Shown here: one piece after another, positions 38,101 through 49,842 of the stretch
Numbering within the stretch: position 1 is the stretch's first letter
How the letters are laid out: each line of letters starts with the position of its first letter
Assembly: GCA_002633005.1 (NCBI GenBank)
Contig: NMRA01000470.1
Coordinates: 131,496 to 195,495 of the forward strand
Origin: Phoronis australis
Taxonomy: Eukaryota; Phoronida; Phoronidae
Reading direction: 5' to 3'
DNA length: 64,000 nucleotides
Position numbers and translations under genes: made by a program
Notes under the pieces: generated by a model
What the model saw: only the letters and a program-made list of their open reading frames with translations
Databases searched by the model: none
Told to the model about the DNA's origin: nothing

Positions 38101-41100
38101 GGTGTAGCCAAGAACGTCAATGAGTCCTTGAATTCGCCAGAAACAACCGATGCCTCCTTCAGAGAGTGGAGAAATTTCTTCTTGGTAACCTCTCCAAACC
38201 ACTCACAGAAAATGTTGTATTTTGTGGACGAATTCGTCAGGTAAACGTCGCCAATGATTCCCGATTGGTCTTTCATCAATACACGAGCTTTTAGATGAAA
38301 GATTAAATGCACTGGACTAAGACAACTGGTTGAATGTTTTAAAACGTTGGAAGTATGAATGGTTTGGGGGAAATGAGGGAGAAATTGTTCCCAACACAGC
38401 TCCGATGGTCTTACAATTACAAATAGAGGAATTCAAAGATGCATGTTTGACTGACACAGATACACCGTCGAGACATCTAGAATACCCCGGGTCATTTGAT
38501 AGTCTCAAATTTCCTCCTGAATGGGTTTCTTATAATTATGAGCATTTGCGAAATTCAGTCATACGAAAATTATTCAGAATAAGAAATTTGCATAAATACT
38601 TCTTGGACACGAGGTCACGTGTGCGTTGATTCCTGCTGACTTACAACTGGTGCGGGTGGATCTGTCTAGTTCGACCCATACTAATCTTACCTATGTTTCG
38701 CATAGCCACCGGTCACGATTATGTATGATCTTATCGCCATGTCTGTGCATTTAGCAGAATACCTAGAAAACTTTTTTTGTAAAATTATTCAGTTGACACC
38801 AAAACGCTTTTTTCTCTATCACAATCACAGTACGACAGGAATTCTGTAGTGTAGTGTACTTTAGTGTAGGCTACCAGTCTTCTGTGAACCTAGTGAGGTT
38901 TGTTCCTGAGTCTCTCGGTTATTGATTTCTGTGCAGGTGCAAGCGCTGGCAGCTGACCTTATGAATAGAGATGCTGCCTATTTGTCCAAGAACTGCAAGT
39001 TATGCTCTCATCACTTCGAGGAGTCCATGTTCGTGAATGAAGAACAAGCTGGTATTGACTGCAGTGCCCGAACAATATTTGATGTCCCGAATCCACCAAA
39101 AATGAAGATGTCTGGGTCAAAAAGTTCTCCGGAAATTATATTACAGCTCTGGGATAGGCTTTTTGCATTTCTGAGTATCGTCTCATAAAGCAAGTACAGT
39201 GGAGCATCACGTGTAGAAAGGACAATTAGTCAAAATCTGGTTTTCGTATTTTACTAAGGTTGATCAGATTGAAACATTTTATGAATGGTTAGCCTGTGAA
39301 TTGGAGAGAGCCAAAGTGAAACTGATGGATCATTCAGAGTCTGAGTGGTGGGCTGAAATTTTGTTAAACCCAAGCTATCCGTATCATTTTGCTTCTCGAT
39401 GACAAACACCTCTGTGAGTAATTTAGTTTTAGCTTTATTTATAACGCACTTCTTTGGCGAAAAGTGCTGTTGTTTACTAGTGAATTAATAGAGAGTGACA
39501 AAGTTGGTCAGATTTTGTTTTTGTTGTATTGGTTGGTGTATGTGTTTCCTATTTTGTACGTTTTTGGAAATTGTGATTAATTTAAGCCCCAGTTGTGGAT
39601 AGGTATCAGATATGATCTTGTGGTTTCGCTTTAACCTACCTGAAGTATTTACTGTTATTGATAATATGAACAGTGGGTACATAAAATAAAATTTTGGTTT
39701 TATCATCCAAGTCTTTTTAATTCAATTTTGTATGAAGCTATGTGGGTAGGGAATATTTTGATTGCTGTTCAGTACCTCTTAATTTTTTGTCATGATATTT
39801 TGAACTTTGACTAGTTATGAGTGATGATATACTCAATGTTACTTCATTTTGTAAGTTGTGAGCTATTCTACAGATTAGCAAGTGACTTGTAACTGTTGGT
39901 GAGTGGGAGAGTGGGATTGAGCCCTATACTGGCATGTCTAAGAAATAATGGAATGTTCTAAAATTGTATTACGATTTTGTGGTAGTGATGAATTGCCTTG
40001 CTTTCTTATTCTCACTTGAGTAACACCCACTACACAAAACAATTGTCTGCATTGCTAGTAGCCTGGTGCATTGAATAGGGAACACATGCGAAATTGTTGG
40101 GTGGAGATAAAACCAGCAGTGAGCCGGGAGCAACATGTTTGTCAATGGTCAGGGGAGCAACCAAAAGTTGTGACGATGGGAGGGGCTCAACACCCATGTG
40201 GCATACATACCCATTGGTTTTTACCTGTTTAGCACTCCTCCCGTGTAACCCCCCTGGGAGGGGGTCAACACCCATTTGGCGCCCACCTGGTTTTTGCCTG
40301 GTACCCCCTTATCTGGCACCTGAAAGGAATTCCCCTCTTAACAATCATTAAAATTATGTAGTCCATGGAGGTATGAACTGTTATAAGGAACGATAATTGT
40401 TAAGAACTCAAACATGAAACAAAACCATGATGGATTTTGAAGGGAGCTTCAAGAGAACAAAAACAAAAACACTTTAATATTGATTAAAATACACATTTTC
40501 TTTCTCATTCTATTGTAAGTGGATGTTAGTTTATGTATTTAACCATTTTCAATCACACAGTAGTTTTATTGCACGTTGAATGTCATTAAAGTATGAATTT
40601 ATCAGTGTTTACATTGTTCGGACTGCGCTCCTAACTAAGTGTTGATTATTCACCGCTTGGGGCGCTAGTGTTTCGACCGGTAACCATTGCGGCGAATGGA
40701 AAAATGGCGGAGTGAACTCTCCTGTACTAGTACACTCCTTGTTCACACTCTGCTTGTATGCCCTCTACCCGCTGTTACCGTTTACTTTACTACTTATTTC
40801 GCTTCCCCCCGTTCATTTCACCTATAACCTGATGACGAGACATACCGTCTCGAAATATAGCAGCTATATTAAATTATTTACTTGTTTGTACTTTATATCA
40901 TATCTCTTGGTGTTCTGCTTCATAACTGCACGCCTGAAGACAGGAGATTGCATCGATCGAGCATATATTAAGCCGTCTAACAAAAATTACACTAGTGCCT
41001 TCCACCAAGTTTGTATCAATGAAGAGCTGCTACCGCACTGTACTGATTTCACATGTTGTGAATACCCCAGATGCGTTGTTTACGCACACATTTAAGTGAT

Positions 41101-44100
41101 GGCCTATTATGAAGGGACTTGCACCAAGAAAAGCGAATAAAAATGTATAATCATACAACATTGTCAACAATTTTACGGGCCTTGGACATTTTTCATGTTT
41201 AGAAAATGAAGGGGTCATTTTAGTACTCGAAACGTTTACCAAGTTGTTTGTTTGGATTAATGGGTACGCGCCTGAAACGGCTGCTCTCACTGAATGTTCC
41301 CCGGGGAGTTTAGAACGATTATCATTAATNCAGGTAACAATTTCAAAGCACTCAGCAATCTAAAGCGCCGCAAAACTGACCTAATTATTATCATCATCAT
41401 CTTCATAATTATTTTCATTGTGCCAACAGTGGCGGATCTCGGATATCACAAGGGGGGCCCAACATTTTGTCCGGCTGTAAGCCTTTGCGCAAACTGAACC
41501 ACGATTGTAGATGCGCATAGCACCGAATGGGGGGAGGTCGGGAGGGGGTTTGCCCTGGCGGATAGAGCGCGCGTACGTTACCACTACACCACCGCGATTT
41601 AACTACTAATGTCCTCCTAAGAGACCTACTTGTTTATGGTCCACAGCGTTTGCGCGCGAAACCTACTTCTCTTTGTAATGCTTATTACACGTTTTATATT
41701 TTGTGCCATCAATTCTTAACAAATTTGTCATATTTAGAATAATCTTCAAATGCCCAAAAGACCAAATCCGTTTTTTCGTGTTGGCAATAATGACGGGATT
41801 GCTTTGGAAATCGTCTTTAGATAAGGTTTGACAAAGAGAGTATTGCGAGTTTCTGAGTGATTCACTAAGGCTTCGATTAAAATTTGCATCTTACCAGCAG
41901 CTTCTGTTTTTTCATCGTCACTCAGGTTCCATTCTCTTTAAAAAACGAAGTAAATTTTCTTCATTGCACAGTGGAGCAGTCGACGGAAACGGAGTCGTAG
42001 TGTGCAGAGCTACTGCCGGTCGCCTGGGATATCGCGGGAGAGCCTATACTTAGCCATAGTTCCGTTACGAATGCGCNCAACTTTTCAAAAGGGAAAGCCA
42101 CGTAAAATGAAAATAATAATGAGGGACCCGATTATTTTATGGATCGCTTAACAAATAATAGCGTTTCCAACCTTGCTTACGCGCCTTCGTGCAGCGTTTC
42201 AAAAAAGTACCATACATTGATACGAACGGGGCGTTTTTTGTTGGTTAGGGCAGGTTTCAAAATGAGTCGGGGTATTCCAGGACCAATTAAGCTTTTATGG
42301 CCTGGTTATTACTATTAATATTGTCATTTGAGCTTTATTCGACTGGGTCCAAAGCTTTTAAGGGATGCCACACTAAACATGATAATATACACAAGTCAAC
42401 TTACCTTCCACTACAATATTGACAGTTTGATGGGCATGCAAAGTGGCCGAGTCCTTATTAAGAGCACGACAAGTGACTTCAATGGGTGACTCTCTGGCGT
42501 CCGCGACAATTGTGAGAGAAGATTTGAAAATATATTTCGGCTGATTCCTTGGAACTTCTTCGACAGTAGTCAGCCCTTCGGTCTTAATCTTGACATCACA
42601 ATACCACATGAAGAATGCATACTGATAGACGTGGTCCGTTTGGCACGTTATTGTCAATGACTGCCTATCTTTGACATGTACTTCGTTGTCTCCTTTCCGT
42701 GCTGGTGTAAACATCTTCACCTTTTTCGGGCCGGCTGAGAAAAGCATTTAAAGGGAAAAAGACGGCTAAAAACATGAAGAATTTTGGAGTGTGTTGTGAA
42801 GGGTTGACTCCTTGAAGTTAATAATTTCGGGCATATGCATAAAAGTTACTCAGGCCAACAATTTGATGAGGGTGAATTTGCTGACTTTGACATAACTACC
42901 AGAATAACAAATCTATTTTGAAGACACTGTTATCAATGTGTTTAAGTCAGATGAACACAATATGAAACGTTTATTTCACACCCATTCAGACTCGAAATAA
43001 CATATCTATGACCTGAAATTTTATGAGCTTGATCTGAAAACATAACGAAGTATCAGTTCTTTCCGCTCAGAGAAAGTCCATTCGTTCTAGTGCTCCAGAA
43101 ATCCCAACTTAAAAAAAAATGCAACAGAAGTTTTTCTGCATAAATGGCATCTTTAAACATCCCTTGGTGCCAGAAAAAGTCTACCGAAATCGGAGTGGCG
43201 GAAGTCGGTTTTTCAAGATGGCGGAAAATGGCCGACAAAACCGGCGTTTTACTGTTTTTGGCATGTTTCTCCTATGTGACAGCTGCAAATAAAACAATAA
43301 AGCGACTTTGTCCTTGATTATATTATTTTAATAATGGACATACTAATCAAAACATGCCAATTTTTTGTAAAATAAAGCCAATATGGTCGAAAAAATGGCT
43401 GCCGAAACGGCAATTTGGTACATGTTGCGAATTTTTTTTATATTTTGCCCTGAAAATTGCAGAATTCCTATTCTTTTGTAAATTAGACAATTAAAAATAT
43501 CTGGACCTTACAGTTGGTCACTGGTTGGAGTGAAAAATTTCAAGATGGCTGACAAAATGACCACCAACTAACAAAACCCCAAATTACCGCACGTGCATTC
43601 TGCAAACTTTGTTTGTAATCTGAAAAGCGTTTATACAGAAACAATTTAGAATCTACAGTCAGGCTTAATGAGTTGATTGTTTATAAAATTTGTTTATAAA
43701 AGATTTTGATACTAAATTTGGAATTTTAATCAGATTTTAGATTATTTAACATATAAGTTTATGTGTTTTACGCAAACCCTGAATCACATTGGGCAGGGAG
43801 AGGTTTTGCTCTCTGCTATTGGAGATATTATAAGTTGTTCCCATGCAAAGATTCGTCTGCTCTACTGACATGAGTGGAGAATGTAGCTGCTGATTTCACC
43901 TGAATTTGATGAAAAGTAAATAAATTTGTGTAACAAAAAGTTAATAATTAATGTTTAACATTTAGTACTCACAATTGGTTTAATATGCATGCTTTTTATG
44001 AACGCCGGTAACTGATTTTTAGACGAAATTAGTGATAGCAAACCAAACAACAGTTATCTGCCAGTCGTGGTGGATTGCATACCGAGATGAGCTTGCTGGG

Positions 44101-47100
44101 TTCTATTGGATACGTATTGTCAAGCACCAGGCTTCAAGAAGTTCTTGTATCAATATGTTAAATGGAAAAAGTGTGGATACAGCAGTGAGGGGGCCTATGT
44201 TGGTAGACTCAGCACTAAATGCTATCATAACAGCCAGAGAATTCATCATCCCACTTCCAAATATTGACAGATCAAGTGACACCGATCCAGAGCCAATGAC
44301 TTCAGAATTTGAAAAAGACAAGTTCCGGTTCTTCAGAAATTCCAGGAGTCTCGAATGTCACCAACACAGAACACAAAATTCCGTGCCAAGAGGTGGAACA
44401 ATTCACTGTTTGAACACAAACTTTGGCTCGTCAGAATATATAGACACAGATCTTTCAAACATCCCAACTAATCACATAACTAGGGATGTATACAATGTGA
44501 CATGCCACGCACAGACAGTGTCTTCCGATTCTGAACCTTGGATTATAGTGGAATACTATCACAAGAGTTCATTCCTGCCTTCCAACAAAGTGCCATTGGT
44601 GTACTCAAACATGACTGAATCAGAGCATACTAGGTCTTCAGAATTCGCAGTGACAGAAAATGGTTCGTCAGAAGAATCAATGAATCATTGATCAACTTTC
44701 AAATCATCATCAAATATATCAGATATATTTGATGATGATTTGAAAGCTGGTCTGAGGTTGTATGATCTTACTGCTGGCATGACGTCTATGTGTGGCGATG
44801 TATGCTTGTCGGAGTGTCTTGTAGGATTCAAAAAAAAACGAAGCACATAAATCAGATTTGTCCTTGCATTGTCGAACCAGATTCTGTGCAGGTTCGACAT
44901 CTGGCCCTGTAATTGAACAAACGCTCATGAAAACCATTAAATCAACAAGAGGTTTAACTAGAGGTCTAAGAATGGGAGATACGCAGCGTACACAGTGGCT
45001 GATTTCCTTGCCGGCATGCTCAAGTATAAATGATGCCACGCAGAGTGTGACAAACTTGAGTTGTGAAACAAGTGAACAGCATAAAGAATGTACCCAGGCA
45101 AAACAGTCACGGGATGACAAAGACATCTTAAGCGTCGTTGAATTCTTACACAACAGAAATCCATTTTAAAGAGAAACATTACAGAACATAGCCACTTATG
45201 TTACTGCAGGCACACGCGTCAATGCCGAGGGGAGGGAAAGGCCATTCTCGTGTTTCTGGAGGGATCGAGTGTGAAAGAATTCACATTCAGAAAGAAAAGC
45301 AAGGTTGTGGCAACGACAAGTCCACCAGTTCATGTTACCAGTAATTATTTTACACAAGAGGATCCACAACTGCTATTTCAGCAATTACTGACAGCTGCAA
45401 AAGACAACAGTGAAAGTTTATAGAGCCTTTTGAAGTTTGAGCTGTGTGTTGGTTCCACCGCTCTTTTCGATACATCTGGTCTTCCGAGAGTCGCTAATAA
45501 AACAGCAGTGGGTGATGTACTCTGGTCCAGTGGGGGACAACTACATGAGGATTACCAATTTCCTGAAAACACTATGATGCATGTATCCGACGGCGGCTTT
45601 CTCTTTCACCGTATTCTATGGCCTAGAGGTGCAACGTTATAGTCAGTTGGTAGAGCTTATGTGGATTACGTCAGCAAGTAAACCCAGCCTACTTTTGTTT
45701 TTGAGTCAAAGAAGGAAGTTCACATTTTTGGCAAAAAGCAAAAACAAACAAAGATTCATCCACTTCTTGTCGAATATGCCAAGACGCGATGGTTTAATGG
45801 TAGAAACAGCTGTGGAAAATGCAGCACAAGGTCCTACTACACTCATTGAAGACGATACAGACTTGTTGGTTCTTTTGTGTTACCATGTTACTTCACAACA
45901 ATGCCCATTATTCATCATATCTGACAAGAGGCGTCAAAGCAAGAGGAGAGTTTGGGACATCAAGGAACTACAATTGCCTCTGGCCATTTGCGCATGCAAT
46001 ACGTCGTTGCGGTACAACATCGTGGTTGTTCGGTATTGGCAAGGCTCTCCCATTTAAGAAACTTTGTGTTCGAGAAATCTTCGAAAACGTTAGACTATTC
46101 GTTAGACCCATGCAGCTGAACCAAGACATATTCGAAGCTGGTAAAAGAGTTGTGCTTTATGGCGGCACTGGAAATTTGGATAACTTGCGCTGCAGGCGAT
46201 TTATGGAAAGGTGCCAACAACTGCTTCAGCAACTAAATTATATGCTACCAGGACAAGAGCAAGAGTGGTCAAGTTTCTGTGGGTGTGACCTAGTCCCGCT
46301 GGATTGGAGATGGATGCTGACAGGTGGAAAACTCATTCCCACGACGACGAACCAGCCAGTAGCACCAGAGAACCTGCTGAAAGTAGTAAGATGTCCGTGC
46401 AAGAACAATTGCAGTTTCAAGAGATGTACTCGCAAGGCGTTAGAATTCCCGTCTCGGTTGAATGTGGAGAATGCAGTGATATAAGCTGCAGCAAGTCATT
46501 CTCAGTTGAAAGACATTGGTTGTATAAATACTGGTTGATTGTGTACAGATTTTGATCACAGACTGAGAATTATTGCTTGGGGCAAACGTGACAAACGTGT
46601 AACATCACTAAAGAGAAGTCTAGCGTGAGCTGTAAATTGTTTTAACTTGCTAAAAATTCCTTGCTAAACATTTCTCCTGTCTCAACTGTTGCTGTATTCA
46701 CTAGAATTTACAACTAACTGGAGGTGACACAGGCGGCCAATTGGTGTGAACAGTAGGTCACTAAATTAATCGCGGAGAATTATTTTCGATACAGCACATT
46801 TTTTCAGGAGAATGGCCCTTCAGTCCAGGCGAACATGACGTTTTTAGTATTTTCTGAACAATCTTGAAAATGGTTGTCGAAACCAGACAAAAATAATTTT
46901 AATGGACATGTTGATCTATGAAACTCAGGATATGACATCTGTGAAGATGGTAGGTCTCTGGAATCTGAAGTTCTTAAATGAAGCAACTAATTGGAGGCCA
47001 TTTTGTAAAATGGCGGAAGTAATCATAAGAGCAAAATGCAATGAGCCTCAATGGATTAATCGACCCTGAAAACTTATGATACAATGTTTAAATCAAGACA

Positions 47101-49794
47101 ACACACTAATCAGATCGTGCAAAGTTGTGCAACTCGAAGTAGTTTCGGCGGCCATCTTGGAAAATGACGGATGTTGTCACCACAGTCGTCCAAAACTATT
47201 TCTATTGGATTTGTTGACCTTTTTGAATTTTTACAATATCACAGTCCAATCTCGAGATATAATGGTCGTATGCAAATCCGCCAGCCATTTTGTCCGTCAT
47301 CTTGAAGAAACAACTTCCGCCACTCCGATTCCGGAATACTTTTTTCTCACACTAAGGGGTGTGAGAGGATACGATTCATGCAATAAAACCTTCTGTTTCA
47401 ATTATCGTTTTGAGCGAAAGTACAAAAATGCCACTTGAAAATTTTATTTTCAGAGGTGAAAAAACAAAGCCAAAAGTCTTTTCGTCCTAGAAAGTTGCTG
47501 AAAACCAAGGAGTTCGCAGGCATGGCGCCACGTGAGAGTCTGGGTTATGTTGTTTGAGGCGCTTCATAGCAAAGCCTGCATTTATTTCAGTATGTCAAAT
47601 GACACGAACACAAGCGTATAAGTACGTACTTAGCGTTTTCAGTGTGGTTAATTTGTGAGCATTGAGTGTTGGGGTACGAGTATTTACGGCAGAGCATGCG
47701 GCACTGTCACCATCTATGGTGTCTTGTCCGTGTGTTGTCTCCATCGTGCTAACGTAAAAGCGCTCTTTAGCGTTCGAAGTCAATTCTCTTGATTCATGTG
47801 ATAACAAAGACCACTTGATATTGGCCTTGGGCCACACTGCATCTGTGACACAGCTGATCGTGTAGTGAACGTTGTTGAGCAAAAGTAATTTGCCGTCGCG
47901 ACTTGTTCTATTGCCGGGAAATGCTCGTATCTCCAATGCAGTCGGACCATCTGTTTGAAGTAAGTAACAGATCTTCATGCAACGTTGCAGTCGTTGTCTA
48001 GCAATTTCAAGAAACATAAATTTTCTGAGAACTGAACATATATTACACCCACCAAAGTATAGTGTTTATCTCTTGAAAAGTTGCATATAGGCTCGTAAAC
48101 AAGAGTAACAAGTTTTAAAATGCGATTTGCCGAGCGATGGTTTAGTTAAATGCCTGTAAAAGACGCGCTGGACAGTGCTCGAAAAGTTCACTCAGTTTGG
48201 TTAAGCCACTCAAATGGCGATGCACAGTTTAAAGATGAGTTGTTATAGGATCGGTTTTAAAAATAAGTTGGAATTAGAGATAACGTAATTGACGCGGACT
48301 GGTTTTAGAAGGACTAGCTAGACCTATAATTTTCTGGAGCGTACTTTATGACAAAGGAAATTAAATCTTATCGTGGTAAGAAAACTTTCGAGTTCAATTT
48401 TGGCGGAGTGAGTTGCCTAGTTTTGATCAAGTTGTTCTCTGACAGTTAAATGGAAGAAAGAGAACGATTAAAGTATAGGTCAACTAACACAAATGACCTG
48501 CTCTGCAGCTCCCCCAGGAACAACCGTTGATCATATTGAATACAGAAACTATTTATCTGTCAGGGGATTCTGCGATTTCTCATTCTTCCATTTTTGCTTA
48601 AATATTCAGACAGTCTATTTCGAATTGCTGTACCTGCAAGGTTTTTTTTTCGGAAACAGATTTGCATTATATGCGATCCTTTAATATCACAGTGCTTTAC
48701 GTTCTCGTCTTGGAACCTATAACAATTTCCCGCTGATGAGCACCACCATGTTCAATTTAACGCTCTGGGGTTTTCTGTATGCCCTGGGTAGCGTTCAGTA
48801 ACTCTCTCGCGACTATAAAAATCTGATCAAAATCACGTGGACTCGTTTAAAATACACGGCAATATCTCACGTAATCTCGCGAAATCTTACTTTTTAGCGA
48901 GGTACTAGCGTAACGTTACTGAATTCTACCCCGGTTCATATGTTGACTTACATGTTATGTCGAGTTTGAAAGACTTTCTGAGTACTGGCGACTGCAAATG
49001 TGGGATCCGAGAGGCAGAACACGTAACATCCTCTTGGTTTATTGCCGGAGACGAGATAATTTGCGTTTCTTTCTGGTATTTCATCATCTGTTGAAGTGTA
49101 TCGGATTCTTCACCAAGTGACCAGTGCATTTCTGCACCAGGGTTTACGTCATCAGTGCTACATATAAATATTTCTATGGAATCTTTGTCGGAGACAAATG
49201 TTAGTCCAACCTCGTTGCCATTTATCGTTGTAATGCTTAAAACTGTCGGTCCATCTGAAGTAGGTAAGTCACAGCAAGCCACGTAAACGAGTATGAAAAT
49301 TGCTATTAACTCAAGACTTGACTGAGGAATTGCACATCACGTAAAATTCTGCGTTTTTGTCACCTTTTCTGAGCCTCGCTTCCTTTTTGGTAGAAAAAAA
49401 GGGCCAAAACATGAGACAGAATAATTGTCGTGACTTTTGAGGTGAAATGACTCACAACTGTTCAATTTGTACATACAATTTTCGACAGAGTGGAAGGTAG
49501 GTAGTAAGTCAAGCGACATGCGCACTGCTAGTTTGAACTCAATGGGAACTGCACAGTGCCTTTTAATCAGTGCATAGAGAAGCAACACATGATGATACCG
49601 AAGAACATGTGATATGACGTCCACGGTGATTTACTGATTCAACGATAACCGACATTTTGGTGCTTTATACACAAAAGACAAAGANNNNNNNNNNNNNNNN
49701 NNNNNNNNNNNNNNNNNNNNNNNNNNNNNNNNNNNNNNNNNNNNNNNNNNNNNNNNNNNNNNNNNNNNNNNNNNNNNNNNNNNNNNNNNNNCTC

Positions 49795-49842
<48 letters not shown>

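Larger units (their letters stand above)
43100..47405 (+). mobile_element. 4.2-kb decayed DNA transposon
   Basis: Sequence at about 43125-43240 is mirrored at about 47280-47405. The shared core is ggaatcggagtggcggaagt on the right (read inward) and gaaatcggagtggcggaagt on the left, followed by t(c)aagatg.cgga and aaatgg. The exact termini and target duplication are not resolved. Between them lies a broken plus-strand gene (next entry). It occupies the intron between Ig6 and Ig7. Confidence 0.6.

Noticed and set aside
40712-41095. 127-codon hydrophobic plus-strand frame
   Set aside because: Leu/Phe/Tyr-rich because of AT/C-rich DNA; overlaps a retroelement-end motif and has no related family I recognise.
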